64,000 nt of DNA, from contig MKTS01000001.1 in NCBI GenBank assembly GCA_001898335.1, positions 124,001 through 188,000 of the forward strand, in the 5' to 3' direction. Shown piece by piece: positions 53,178 through 61,764 of this stretch. A program made the translations under genes and the position numbers. Source of the DNA: Mucilaginibacter sp. 44-25 (GTDB taxonomy: Bacteria; Bacteroidota; Bacteroidia; Sphingobacteriales; Sphingobacteriaceae). Position 1 is the first letter of the stretch, and the number at the start of each line of letters is the position of its first letter. The notes beneath the pieces were generated by a model. The model had not been told where the DNA came from. It searched no databases and saw nothing but the letters and a program-made list of their open reading frames with translations.

Positions 53178-54359
53178 ATGGCCAAGACCGATTTATATGA
53201 AGCGCCCGATTACTATTTATTAGATGAACTGCTTAGTGATGAGCATAAGCTTATCCGTGCCAGCGTACGCGATTGGGTGAAAAAGGAAGTGAGCCCCGTA
53301 ATTGAAGATTACGCGCAGCGTGCAGAGTTCCCTAAACACCTGCTGAAAGGCCTTGCCGAAATTGGTGCCTTTGGCCCAACCATACCGGTTGAATATGGCG
53401 GTGCGGGTTTAGATTATATGGCTTATGGCATCATAATGCAGGAAATTGAGCGGGGCGACTCGGGCATACGTTCTACCGCTTCGGTACAGGGCTCGCTGGT
53501 GATGTATCCTATTTATGCCTACGGCAGCGAGGAGCAAAAACACAAATACCTTCCTAAACTGGCAACCGGCGAATTGATGGGCTGCTTCGGCCTGACAGAA
53601 CCCGACCATGGATCAAACCCGGGCGGAATGGTTACCAATATTAAAGATGCAGGCGACCACTATATTTTGAATGGCGCCAAAATGTGGATATCAAACGCAC
53701 CTTTTGCCGATATTGCCATTGTTTGGGCTAAAGACGAGGATGGAAAAATACGCGGACTAATAGTGGAGCGTGGGATGGAAGGTTTCAGCACGCCGGAAAC
53801 GCATAATAAATGGTCGTTACGGGCATCTGCAACAGGTGAGTTGGTTTTTGACAATGTTAAGGTTCCGAAAGAAAACCTGCTACCCAATGTATCAGGCCTT
53901 AAAGGTCCACTGGGATGTTTAAACCAGGCGCGCTATGGAATTGCGTGGGGTGCTTTGGGCGCTGCCATGGATTGTTATGATACTGCATTGCGTTATTCAA
54001 AGGAACGTGTACAGTTTGACAGGCCTATAGCGGGCTTCCAGTTGCAGCAAAAAAAACTGGCTGAAATGATCACCGAGATAACCAAAGGGCAATTACTGGT
54101 TTGGCGCCTGGCAACACTCAAGAATGCGAACCGGGCTACAGCCGCTCAAATATCTATGGCAAAGCGCAATAGTGTTGAAATAGCTATTAACATTGCCCGC
54201 GAGGCCCGGCAAATGCTGGGGGGTATGGGTATCACCGGAGAATACCCAATAATGCGCCACATGGCTAACCTTGAATCGGTAATTACGTATGAAGGTACAC
54301 ATGATATTCATCTCCTGATCACCGGGATGGATATTACCGGCGAAAATGCCTTTAAGTAG
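53178..54359 (+). CDS. Acyl-CoA dehydrogenase, glutaryl-CoA dehydrogenase-like
   Basis: A 393-residue flavoprotein, started at the ATG at 53178 (MAKTDLYEAPDYYLLDELLS). The acyl-CoA dehydrogenase layout is complete: CFGLTEPDHGSNPGGM (FAD/substrate loop), KMWISNAPFADIAIVWAK, RYGIAWGALGAAMDCYD, RVQFDRPIAGFQLQQKKLA and RQMLGGMGITGEYPIMRHMANLE (in parts). The catalytic Glu is in VITYEGTHDIHLLITG. The closing motif TGMDITGENAF and overall length resemble glutaryl-CoA dehydrogenases, which oxidise and decarboxylate glutaryl-CoA in lysine and tryptophan breakdown. It is transcribed alone. Confidence 0.9.
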   Translation: MAKTDLYEAPDYYLLDELLSDEHKLIRASVRDWVKKEVSPVIEDYAQRAEFPKHLLKGLAEIGAFGPTIPVEYGGAGLDYMAYGIIMQEIERGDSGIRSTASVQGSLVMYPIYAYGSEEQKHKYLPKLATGELMGCFGLTEPDHGSNPGGMVTNIKDAGDHYILNGAKMWISNAPFADIAIVWAKDEDGKIRGLIVERGMEGFSTPETHNKWSLRASATGELVFDNVKVPKENLLPNVSGLKGPLGCLNQARYGIAWGALGAAMDCYDTALRYSKERVQFDRPIAGFQLQQKKLAEMITEITKGQLLVWRLATLKNANRATAAQISMAKRNSVEIAINIAREARQMLGGMGITGEYPIMRHMANLESVITYEGTHDIHLLITGMDITGENAFK

Positions 54360-54411
54360 CTATGTATCAAAATAAATATAGCTGCAAGTGGTAAATGCGC
54401 CATTATAGTTT

Positions 54412-54419
54412 TATATTTG
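54412..54419 (+). promoter_or_regulatory. -7 promoter box of the sensor-kinase gene
   Basis: TATATTTG, placing transcription start near 54424, about 20 nt before the TTG start at 54445. It supports a start at or after that codon. Confidence 0.55.
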
Positions 54420-54444
54420 TTTGGTACCTCTAACTGTTTAAGAT

Positions 54445-56586
54445 TTGACGCCGATATTCGTCAACCGCGTAAAAAAAACTATTGTATTCTATTGGATGCT
54501 TTTATTAGTAATCCTGTTTGCTTCGTGCCGTGAAAACTCGAAGAAGAAAGATACCGGTGAATACTCCAAAGAGTTTTTAAGTATACAAAAGGAAACCGAA
54601 TACAAGCTTGGCCATAACCAAATAAAACAGGGTTATGAGTACATTGATTCGGCCTTCGCTACGTTAAAATACCCTACAGTTAATGATCGTTTTAGGTACT
54701 ACTCTTTTAAATACGTTTATAACCAGCAGGTAATAAAGGACTATGACAAGGCTTTGCTTTATGCTGATAGTATGCTGGCTATGGCAAATAAAAGCGTTAC
54801 TCCCCGGCAGTATTCTATGAATTATGCCGAGGCTAATTTTGCCCGTGGCGATTCGTTTTTTGAATTAAAGCAATTTAGCGAAGCTTATCAGTCTTACTAT
54901 CAGGGCTATTTAACAGGAAAAAATTATCTCAATATTGCCGCGCTTGCCGACTATACCTATCGCATGGGTATGATCATGTATAAAAAGGGGCGTTATAAAT
55001 TAGCTGCTAATTATTTTAAGGATAGCTACCACCATGCTGTTACAGAAAGCCGAACAATAGATAGGGGTTTTCCGGGATTTTATCGTCGACAGGAATTACT
55101 TGATAACATTGCTTTAAGCTACAAGCATAATAACGAGCCAGATAGCGCCCTGAATTATTTTAATGCTACTTTGGCTTTAATAGATGCCAATGTTAAAAAC
55201 TTCCCTGACAGAAGGCGTGATCTTGACAGGGCGAGTGGTGTTGTGTATGGTAATAAAGCCGAGCTTTATATGCAAACCGGGCAGTACAATAACGCTGTTG
55301 AGTTACTAAAGAAAAGTATTGCCATTAACCTACAACCGGGTTTTGATAACCGCGATGCCGAGCTTTCTGAAATTAAACTGGGCCAGATCTACCTGGATAT
55401 GCAGCAGCCTGATTCGCTTATTGCTCTGCTGCAGGATATCCACTCGCAACTGGATACTGTGGCAAATGCCGATGTAGAAGCGGATTATCATCGTTTATTA
55501 GGTAATTATTATCTGCAAAAAAACAACCTGCGACAAGCGATTGACCATATACAACGATATAACCTGATGAAGGATTCTATTGCCAAGCGCTCAAGCTTGT
55601 TAATGGAGAGCGATGTAAACCAGCAGTTGGCCAACTATGAGAAACAACACGAAATAGATAAACTCAACACCAAAGGAAAAATTCAAAAAATATACCTGTA
55701 TGTTAGTATATTTATTGGGCTAATGGCGCTTGTTATTATTTTGCTGGTGTATCGTAACTTTAAGCAAAGCCGCAAGGAAGTTAATACGGTTAGTGCTCTT
55801 AATAAACAAATTAATGAGCAAAACTACCATCTGGAAAAGGCGCTTCAGGAGTTAAATACCAATAGCCAGGAGAAAGATCGCATATTACGTGCCGTTGCCC
55901 ATGACCTGCGCAACCCGATAGGAGGGATTGCCTCGCTCACCAGCTTAATGGCAGAAGATAACTATTCAGACGAGCAGAAAGAAATGATCAATCTGGTGAA
56001 GGAAACATCGCTTAATTCGCTTGAGTTGATCAATGAAATACTGGAAGCGGCAAACATTAATTCTGTTGAACTTAATATTGAACCGGTTGAGATCAATTCC
56101 CTGGTAAGCAATAGTGTAGAGCTGCTACGTTTTAAAGCCGCGGAAAAGCAGCAGGAAATTTCTCTTGAAACGCTTGACCATCAAAAGGGACTTTTTATTA
56201 GCCGCGAAAAAATATGGAGGGTTATCAGTAACCTCATCAGTAACGCCATTAAATTTAGCCCTACAGCAGGCAAAATCCATGTTAAGGTAGCTGAGTTTGA
56301 ACACAAGATAGTTATTGCTGTAAAAGACCATGGCATAGGCATCCCCGATCATTTGAAGGACAAGATATTTAACATGTTTACCAGTGCCCAGCGACCGGGT
56401 ACCGCAGGTGAAAAGTCATTTGGCCTGGGCCTTTCTATCTGCCGGCAAATAATGGAAAAGCATCACGGTAAAATATGGTTTGAAAGTGATGTGGATAAAG
56501 GTACCACGTTCTTTATCAGTTTGCCATTGATAACAGCAGAGTCAATGCGAAATTCAGCCCAGCAGTTGAGCGAACCAATGGCCTGA
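54445..56586 (+). CDS. TPR-containing sensor histidine kinase, lipoprotein-like N-terminus
   Basis: A 713-residue kinase. The proposed start is TTG at 54445, giving a basic leader (VNRVKKTIVFYW), a hydrophobic core and the lipobox LFASC; the first ATG (54496) would lose the basic residues. Residues about 35-390 are periplasmic TPR repeats (ALLYADSMLAMANKS, NNAVELLKKSIAINLQ). A membrane helix (about 412-434) and a coiled coil follow. The HisKA domain has VAHDLRNPIGGI (His near 485), and the ATPase domain has NLISNAIKFSP, DHGIGIP and FGLGLSIC. No response regulator is adjacent. It overlaps the convergent GH1 gene by 33 nt. Confidence 0.88.
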   Translation: MTPIFVNRVKKTIVFYWMLLLVILFASCRENSKKKDTGEYSKEFLSIQKETEYKLGHNQIKQGYEYIDSAFATLKYPTVNDRFRYYSFKYVYNQQVIKDYDKALLYADSMLAMANKSVTPRQYSMNYAEANFARGDSFFELKQFSEAYQSYYQGYLTGKNYLNIAALADYTYRMGMIMYKKGRYKLAANYFKDSYHHAVTESRTIDRGFPGFYRRQELLDNIALSYKHNNEPDSALNYFNATLALIDANVKNFPDRRRDLDRASGVVYGNKAELYMQTGQYNNAVELLKKSIAINLQPGFDNRDAELSEIKLGQIYLDMQQPDSLIALLQDIHSQLDTVANADVEADYHRLLGNYYLQKNNLRQAIDHIQRYNLMKDSIAKRSSLLMESDVNQQLANYEKQHEIDKLNTKGKIQKIYLYVSIFIGLMALVIILLVYRNFKQSRKEVNTVSALNKQINEQNYHLEKALQELNTNSQEKDRILRAVAHDLRNPIGGIASLTSLMAEDNYSDEQKEMINLVKETSLNSLELINEILEAANINSVELNIEPVEINSLVSNSVELLRFKAAEKQQEISLETLDHQKGLFISREKIWRVISNLISNAIKFSPTAGKIHVKVAEFEHKIVIAVKDHGIGIPDHLKDKIFNMFTSAQRPGTAGEKSFGLGLSICRQIMEKHHGKIWFESDVDKGTTFFISLPLITAESMRNSAQQLSEPMA

Positions 56587-57909
56587 TGCTTTGATAATGC
56601 GTTGCTGATTTTCAAAGTCAACATACACTAATCCAAATCTTGGATGATAGCCTTCTGCCCATTCAAAATTATCGGTCAGCGTCCATACAAAATATCCTTC
56701 TACATTATAACCTTCCTGTTTGGCTCTTAAAACCTGTTGCAGATGCGTTTGTAAATAGGTTAAACGCCGCTGGTCATGTACCTTACCATCAAAAACCACG
56801 TCGGGGAAAGCTGCGCCGTTCTCTGTAATGATGAGTTTCTTTATTTGAGGATAGTTGTTATATTTTTTAATCATCTCATAGATAGAAGGTGGATGTACTT
56901 CCCACTTCATTTCGGTGAGTTCAACACCCCTGTCCTGGGCTTTTACGAGGCTGGCGCCAATGTAGGGCGTAAAAAACGAATACTTTACAATTTCCCTGGT
57001 GTAATTCTGGATGCCAATAAAGTCAAAATCAAAACTCATATTGGCCTCGTCGCCGGGTTGTACATATTTATATATGCCTTTTAGCGCTTTTACTTCCTGG
57101 GTAGGGTAACCGAGGCCCAGCAGTGGTTCAATGTAAAGGCGGTTAATGAGTGCATCAGCACGTTTAGCGGCTGCAATGTGGCGGGGTTTATCGGCATAGG
57201 GCTCAATGTATGAACATGAAAAAGTGTTGCCTATCTGTGCATCGGGGCAAATATGGCGGAGTATCCGCGCACCTGCAACAATGCTTAATACCACATAATG
57301 TATAGCTGGAAGAAAATTTCTCAACCCGGTTCGGCCGGGAGCGTGTATACCTAAAAAATAACCCGCTCCGGTAAACACAGCTGGCTCATTCATCACCATC
57401 CAGTGTTTAACTCGGTCGCCAAAGTTTTTGGCGCATATAGTGGTAAAATTGCTAAACCACTCAACAATTTGCCTGTTTGTCCATCCACCTTTATCCTCAA
57501 GTACTTGTGGCAGGTCCCAATGGTATAAAGTCACCCATGGAGTTATCCCTTGTTGGATGCAATAGTCTATTATCTTATTGTAATGATCAATCCCTGCCTG
57601 GTTTATTTCTCCTTCTCCGGAAGGTAATATCCTTGTCCAAGCGATAGAGAACCTGAAGTTGGGAATGTTTAGTTGTTTAATCAGGTCGATATCCCTGCGG
57701 TAATCGTTATAAAACTCGCACGCGTGAGTTGGTTTATGGCCATTTAATATTTTACCACGCTTGTTACTAAAAGTATCCCATATGGAAGGTCCTTTGCCGT
57801 CAGCGTCGCATGAGCCCTCGGTTTGTAGCGCTGCTGTAGAAACTCCCCAGGCAAAGTTATCGCCGAAAAGATTTTTATCGAGAGAGGTGAAGCTTTTGTC
57901 GGTATCCAT
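56554..57909 (-). CDS. Family 1 glycoside hydrolase, beta-glucosidase
   Basis: A 451-residue GH1 TIM-barrel enzyme. The acid/base Glu is in WMVMNEPAVF and the nucleophile Glu in LIITENGAAF. Other family motifs are FAWGVSTAALQTEG at the start, FRFSIAWTRILPSGEGEINQ, TLYHWDLPQVLEDKGGW and the C-terminal VWTLTDNFEWAEGYHPRFGLVYVDF. It hydrolyses beta-linked glucosides or related sugars. It has no signal peptide, so it is probably cytoplasmic. A candidate TACATTTG promoter box lies about 175 nt upstream. Transcribed alone. Confidence 0.95.
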   Translation of the reverse strand: MDTDKSFTSLDKNLFGDNFAWGVSTAALQTEGSCDADGKGPSIWDTFSNKRGKILNGHKPTHACEFYNDYRRDIDLIKQLNIPNFRFSIAWTRILPSGEGEINQAGIDHYNKIIDYCIQQGITPWVTLYHWDLPQVLEDKGGWTNRQIVEWFSNFTTICAKNFGDRVKHWMVMNEPAVFTGAGYFLGIHAPGRTGLRNFLPAIHYVVLSIVAGARILRHICPDAQIGNTFSCSYIEPYADKPRHIAAAKRADALINRLYIEPLLGLGYPTQEVKALKGIYKYVQPGDEANMSFDFDFIGIQNYTREIVKYSFFTPYIGASLVKAQDRGVELTEMKWEVHPPSIYEMIKKYNNYPQIKKLIITENGAAFPDVVFDGKVHDQRRLTYLQTHLQQVLRAKQEGYNVEGYFVWTLTDNFEWAEGYHPRFGLVYVDFENQQRIIKASGHWFAQLLG

Positions 57910-58235
57910 CTATTGAGCCAATAAAGCCCAAAATGTGCATTATAAATTAATTAATGAAGCAATAAAGAAAATTAATGCATAAAAGATGACCGGATACTGC
58001 GCATAAATAACCATTGGCGCAAATCGCTTATCATAGCACTTATTCTGTTAATTAATTTCATGGTACAATTATTATATACTATCCAAATGTAATGCCCTCA
58101 TATTGAGTTATTATATAGTTTACATTATCTAATTGTAAATAGCCTTAGTACTATCAATTGCTTTTTGGTAAATAATACCACAATATGACAGGTGCTTTTT
58201 ACTATTGTTACCAACGTTGATTACATTTGCTGCTG
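57910..58235. other. AT-rich divergent intergenic region
   Basis: No reading frame or structured RNA is evident in these 326 bp. It holds two outward -7 candidates: TACATTTG on the minus strand (58091-58084, for the GH1 gene, implying a long leader of about 170 nt) and TACATTTG on the plus strand (58222-58229, for the DinB gene). Confidence 0.45.
58222..58229 (+). promoter_or_regulatory. -7 promoter box of the DinB/SCO1/cytochrome operon
   Basis: TACATTTG ends 6 nt before the ATG at 58236, so the transcript is expected to be nearly leaderless. This decides the start in favour of the ATG over the TTG at 58227. Confidence 0.6.
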
Positions 58236-58715
58236 ATGAAAGATCACTTTATTTGTTTGTTTAATTATGACCATTATTGCAATAAGCAAATGATAGAAAT
58301 TTTGCTGAACGCAGGTATACAAGGCAAAGCAGCAGACCTGATGGCCCATATCTTTAACGCCCAGCAGATATGGCTAAACCGATGCACTCAAAAACCCATG
58401 AATGATCTTAAACCATGGGATAGGATTGAGGCTAATAATTTAACAGACACAAACGATAAGAATTTTAGCCAATGGTGCGATTACATAAATGGCCTGCAAT
58501 TGTCTGATTTTGAGCGTGTGATCAATTATATAAATTTTTCGGGATTATCTTTCAACGACCAACTGATTGATATTGTTTCACATGTTGTTAACCATGGTAC
58601 GCATCATCGTGCGCAGGTAGGCCAGTTGCTTAAAGCAGCCGGAGCAGAATTGCCCGCAACTGATTACGTGCATTACATACGAACATTAAAAACATCTATA
58701 ACTAATACACAATGA
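58236..58715 (+). CDS. DinB-like four-helix metal-binding protein
   Basis: A 159-residue protein of the DinB/YfiT superfamily, started at the ATG at 58236 (MKDHFICLFNYDHYCNKQM). Candidate metal ligands are the His in FNYDHYCN or LMAHIFNAQQIW, and the paired His in HVVNHGTHHRAQVGQLL. This three-His arrangement on a four-helix bundle is usual. Members include thiol-dependent transferases (bacillithiol and mycothiol types), but many are uncharacterised. It heads a four-gene operon whose other members are exported lipoproteins; overlap with the next gene is ATGA (4 nt). Confidence 0.82.
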   Translation: MKDHFICLFNYDHYCNKQMIEILLNAGIQGKAADLMAHIFNAQQIWLNRCTQKPMNDLKPWDRIEANNLTDTNDKNFSQWCDYINGLQLSDFERVINYINFSGLSFNDQLIDIVSHVVNHGTHHRAQVGQLLKAAGAELPATDYVHYIRTLKTSITNTQ

Positions 58716-59122
58716 AAAAAATATTTGCCGCTGTAATTTTAAGTACCGCGCTTTTTGGCTGCGCCGATAAGCAAAAACAGGAAAAAGACCTCTTGAACGA
58801 GGTTATAAAGGTGCATGACCGTGTAATGGCTAAAGACGAGTTGATCATGATCAATAAAATGAAATTGGATACCATTATCAAGGAAAATAAATCGCCGGAT
58901 ATAAGCGCGAAAGCTACAACCTTAAGGGCCGGCCTGGATAGCGTTGACAGCCGAATGGAAACCTGGATGCATAATTTTGATGCTGAAAACAAAGGTAAAA
59001 GCCATGAAGAAATTATCAGCTATCTTACTGATCAAAAAAAGCAGATCAATGCTATTGACAGTAATTTCAATATTGTAGTAAAAGCGGCTGATACCTTTGT
59101 AAAGCAAAACAACATCAAATGA
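58712..59122 (+). CDS. Small helical lipoprotein of unknown function
   Basis: A 136-residue lipoprotein: MKKIFAAVILSTALFGCADK has a basic start, hydrophobic core and lipobox LFGC. The mature part is charged and helical (DLLNEVIKVHDRVMAKDELI, SVDSRMETWMHNFDAENKGK) with conserved His and Met residues (HDRVM, WMHNF). Such residues could bind copper, but this is speculation from the SCO1 neighbour. It is coupled to both neighbours by 4-nt ATGA overlaps. Confidence 0.72.
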   Translation: MKKIFAAVILSTALFGCADKQKQEKDLLNEVIKVHDRVMAKDELIMINKMKLDTIIKENKSPDISAKATTLRAGLDSVDSRMETWMHNFDAENKGKSHEEIISYLTDQKKQINAIDSNFNIVVKAADTFVKQNNIK

Positions 59123-59775
59123 AAAAAATAGCAGGCGCAATTTTTTTACTACTTGCGGTAGCGGCATGTAATCTTAAAGAGAATAAAAGTAAACTGCCCA
59201 TATTAGGTACCCGGGAACCGGTAACTAAAACCGTAAATGGTAAACACGTAACAGATACCGTTTACCAAACTATACCCGATTTTAAGTTTGTGAACCAGTA
59301 TGGGGATAGCATCACTCAAAATAGTCTGAAAGGTGATATTTATGTGGCGGACTTCTTTTTTACAACCTGCCCATCTATTTGCCCTATTATGCACCGCAAC
59401 ATGCTAAAGGTATATAAGGAGTTTAAAAACGTGCCTGATTTTAAGATCATATCGCACACGATTGATCCTAAACATGATAGTGTTGCTGTATTGAAAAAGT
59501 ACGCCGACAAATTGGGTATTGCAGGTAATAGCTGGTGGTTGCTGCAGGGCAATAAAGAAGCAACCTACACGCTGGGGCAAAAGCATTACCTGGTAGCTAT
59601 GTCGCAGGACGATGGTACGCCGGGTGGTTATGTACACCAGGGTTGGTTTGTGCTGATAGACAAGCAACACCGGATAAGGGGTTATTATGATGGCACCAGG
59701 GAAGATGAGGTAAACAAGCTGATAGGGGATATAAAAACATTGCGTGCCGAAGTTAATACAGAAATAGCTCAATGA
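59119..59775 (+). CDS. SCO1/SenC-family copper chaperone lipoprotein
   Basis: A 218-residue lipoprotein (lipobox VAAC at about residues 14-17). The thioredoxin-like SCO domain runs from about 50 to 215. The copper site is TTCPSICPIMH, a CxxxC pair, with the third ligand His in GYVHQGWFVLID. SHTIDPKHDSVAVLKKYA is the family's central motif. SCO proteins insert copper into the CuA centre of cytochrome c oxidase or act as thiol oxidoreductases. Its position just before a cytochrome c lipoprotein fits respiration, though no oxidase genes are in the window. Confidence 0.92.
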   Translation: MKKIAGAIFLLLAVAACNLKENKSKLPILGTREPVTKTVNGKHVTDTVYQTIPDFKFVNQYGDSITQNSLKGDIYVADFFFTTCPSICPIMHRNMLKVYKEFKNVPDFKIISHTIDPKHDSVAVLKKYADKLGIAGNSWWLLQGNKEATYTLGQKHYLVAMSQDDGTPGGYVHQGWFVLIDKQHRIRGYYDGTREDEVNKLIGDIKTLRAEVNTEIAQ

Positions 59776-60194
59776 AATTTAAGCTGATTGCCGGTATATT
59801 ACTGTTGGTTGTTGCTTTAATTAGCGCTTGCCAGAACGATGGTGAGCTGGAATTTAAAAGATATTACACCGGTGGCGCTGCCATATACAAGCAAAAATGC
59901 CAGAACTGCCATGGTAATAACGGCGAAGGGCTGAGTAGCCTGATCCCTCCGCTTACCGATAGTGTGTTCCTGAAAAAGAACAGAGATTACCTGCCTTGTT
60001 TGGTGCGCAATGGCGTAAAAGAAACAGTGCTCACTATAAATAGCAAGGCTTATGAAGGCTCTATGCCGCCCAATGGCGATCTGGCGCCTATGGATATAGC
60101 CAAGGTGCTTACCTTCGTAACTAATTCCTTTGGAAACCGGCAGGGTACTATTACGGTGGATGTAGTGGAAAAAGACCTGGCGGCATGCCGTTAG
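59772..60194 (+). CDS. Cytochrome c lipoprotein
   Basis: A 140-residue protein with a lipoprotein signal (ALISAC). A single class I c-type heme site, CQNCH, lies in AAIYKQKCQNCHGNNGEGLS near residue 44. The likely axial Met is in YEGSMPPNGDLAPMDIAKVL, and VLTFVTNSFGN is the usual final helix. It is a periplasm-facing electron carrier or subunit. Last gene of the DinB-lipoprotein-SCO1-cytochrome operon, overlapping the SCO1 gene by 4 nt. It ends just ahead of the RNase P RNA promoter. Confidence 0.9.
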   Translation: MKFKLIAGILLLVVALISACQNDGELEFKRYYTGGAAIYKQKCQNCHGNNGEGLSSLIPPLTDSVFLKKNRDYLPCLVRNGVKETVLTINSKAYEGSMPPNGDLAPMDIAKVLTFVTNSFGNRQGTITVDVVEKDLAACR

Positions 60195-60226
60195 CAGATA
60201 TTCCATTTTCCTGTTAACATTTAATT

Positions 60227-60234
60227 TATATTTG
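60227..60234 (+). promoter_or_regulatory. -7 promoter box of rnpB
   Basis: TATATTTG ends 5 nt before the first base of the RNase P RNA stem, as expected for a direct start at the mature 5' end. A TTTC lies 16 nt upstream. Confidence 0.65.
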
Positions 60235-60239
60235 TAACT

Positions 60240-60600
60240 GCAAAACGTTCTATCGCTTCGGGCTTGTACCGGGGAGGAAAGTCCGGGCAACGCAGAGCAT
60301 CCTGCTTCCTAACGGGAAGGCGCCGGCAGCCGGCGACAGCAAGTGCCACAGAGAATATACCGCCCGCAAGGGTAAGGGTGAAAACGTGAGGTAAGAGCTC
60401 ACGGCTTTCCCGGGCGACCGGGATCGCGGTAAACCTCAGGAGTTGAAAAACCAAATAGGTTCTGAAAGCGGAGTTGCTCGCTCCCGTGCCCGTAAGGGCC
60501 GTCAGAATGGGTAGGTTGATAAAGCATGCTGGTAACAGCATGATCAGATTAATGATAGAAATCTCCGTTAGGAGATACAGAACCCGGCTTACAGATTTGC
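60240..60600 (+). ncRNA. rnpB: RNase P RNA (class A)
   Basis: The catalytic RNA of RNase P, which matures tRNA 5' ends. Universal core segments are present in order: GAGGAAAGTCCGGGC, ACAGAGAATATACCGCC, GGTAAGGGTGAAAACGTG, GGTAAGAGCTCACGG and, near the 3' end, GATAGAAAT...ACAGAACCCGGCTTAC. GCAAA (60240-60244) pairs with TTTGC (60596-60600) to close helix P1. Ends are approximate to a few bases. A consensus promoter box lies just upstream and a strong terminator just downstream. Confidence 0.96.
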
Positions 60601-60606
60601 TGCTGT

Positions 60607-60634
60607 AAAAATCCCCTTTCGAGGGGATTTTTTT
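60607..60634 (+). terminator. Intrinsic terminator of rnpB
   Basis: AAAAATCCCC / GGGGATTTTT with a 6-nt loop and a seven-T tract, directly after the RNase P RNA. The A-tract also lets it serve the convergent thioesterase gene. Confidence 0.92.
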
Positions 60635-60642
60635 ATGCCCAA

Positions 60643-61089
60643 TTAGTTTGTGTTCAAGATCAGCCTGGGTTCGTCATAATCTATCATGCGTTGCCGGCCC
60701 TCGGCAGGTATCGGTATGGATTTACCCGCGGAATAGTCATAGCTAATACATGCTGTTTTGCAGGTGGTGCATATCTCTTCCCCCTTATCTGTTTCTTTTA
60801 CCAGTACATGCATTACATCAAAACTGCTGTTGCCAATACGTACCACGCGCACATAACAAGCTATTTTGTCGTCAATAGTTACCGGTTTTAAGTAGTTGAT
60901 CTCCGAGCGCCCTATAATAATACCATGATTGCGGATATTCCATCCGGCTACGTCTTTCCAGTAATTGATCCGGGTAAGTTCAAAAAAGGTGAGGTAAACG
61001 GCATTGTTTACATGTCCTACCGCGTCAATATCTGAGAAGCGGATGGTGATTGGGGATTTATACCTGTAATCTGTTAGTTTTTCAGCCAT
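60643..61089 (-). CDS. Acyl-CoA thioesterase, 4HBT/YbgC-like hotdog protein
   Basis: A 148-residue single hotdog-fold protein. The active-site region FSDIDAVGHVNNAVYLTFFE, with Asp and the HxxN segment, is typical of the 4-hydroxybenzoyl-CoA thioesterase group. EINYLKPVTIDDKIACYVRV is the following strand pair. It should hydrolyse small or medium acyl-CoA thioesters in the cytoplasm as a tetramer. It is divergent from the Hsp20 gene and converges on the rnpB terminator. The physiological substrate is not evident. Confidence 0.9.
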   Translation of the reverse strand: MAEKLTDYRYKSPITIRFSDIDAVGHVNNAVYLTFFELTRINYWKDVAGWNIRNHGIIIGRSEINYLKPVTIDDKIACYVRVVRIGNSSFDVMHVLVKETDKGEEICTTCKTACISYDYSAGKSIPIPAEGRQRMIDYDEPRLILNTN

Positions 61090-61210
61090 AAAAAGACATT
61101 TTGTCTGTAATAAAATATTATTTCGGACTTTTTGTCTTTTAAAATTTCCGAAATACCTGTTGGTATAACAGTTGATTAATTGGTAAACGAAGTTAATAAA
61201 ACAAAATTTT

Positions 61211-61217
61211 AAAGGAG
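61211..61217 (+). promoter_or_regulatory. Strong Shine-Dalgarno sequence before the Hsp20 gene
   Basis: AAAGGAG lies 10 nt before the ATG at 61228, in a window where most genes have no such sequence. It suggests high translation of the heat-shock protein. A small dyad CTGTT-GGTAT-AACAG lies at 61157-61171 in the promoter region. Confidence 0.6.
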
Positions 61218-61227
61218 ATATATAGCC

Positions 61228-61653
61228 ATGACTTTAGTAAAATTCAACAACGGATTAAAAAACAATTTCAGCGATGCTTTTGAAACATTATTTAACGATT
61301 CATTTATCGCTGACAGATTAGTAAGTAGGGTACCTGCTGTAAACATTGCAGAAAATGATGCAGAATTCCATATTGAATTGGCTGTTCCCGGTTTGAAGAA
61401 GGAAGATTTCAAGATCAACCTTGACAAAAACGTGCTTTCTATATCAGCAGAGAAAAAATCAGAAGATGCTGAAGATAATAAAAAATACAGCAAACGCGAA
61501 TACAGCTATAGTTCATTTGTAAGGTCATTTACCTTACCAGAAACTGTAGATTACTCTAAGATAGAGGCCGATTACACCGACGGTATATTGAAACTTACCG
61601 TTGCTAAAAGAGAAGACGCTAAATACCAGTCGAGAGAAATTGCTGTGAAATAA
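61228..61653 (+). CDS. Hsp20/alpha-crystallin small heat-shock protein
   Basis: A 141-residue holdase chaperone. The alpha-crystallin domain runs from about residue 35 to 135: VNIAENDAEFHIELAVPGLKKEDFKINLDKN (in parts), KYSKREYSYSSFVRSFTLPE and the signature ADYTDGILKLTVAKRE. The short N-terminal arm and C-terminal SREIAVK complete it. Such proteins bind unfolding proteins in oligomers without ATP. A strong ribosome-binding site precedes the gene and a terminator follows, so it is a single unit. Confidence 0.95.
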   Translation: MTLVKFNNGLKNNFSDAFETLFNDSFIADRLVSRVPAVNIAENDAEFHIELAVPGLKKEDFKINLDKNVLSISAEKKSEDAEDNKKYSKREYSYSSFVRSFTLPETVDYSKIEADYTDGILKLTVAKREDAKYQSREIAVK

Positions 61654-61705
61654 TATCACAGGCAAAGTTTTAAAGAATTTGTTTTCATAGAAGTTGGTTT
61701 AATAA

Positions 61706-61735
61706 AAAGGCCGCCCAATAACAGGGCGGTCTTTG
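61706..61735 (+). terminator. Terminator after the Hsp20 gene
   Basis: AAAGGCCGCCC / GGGCGGTCTTT with a 7-nt loop (AATAACA) and flanking A- and T-rich tracts; bidirectional between Hsp20 and yajQ. Confidence 0.85.
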
Positions 61736-61764
61736 TTATTTACAGGCTACTCGCTGACATCGAT

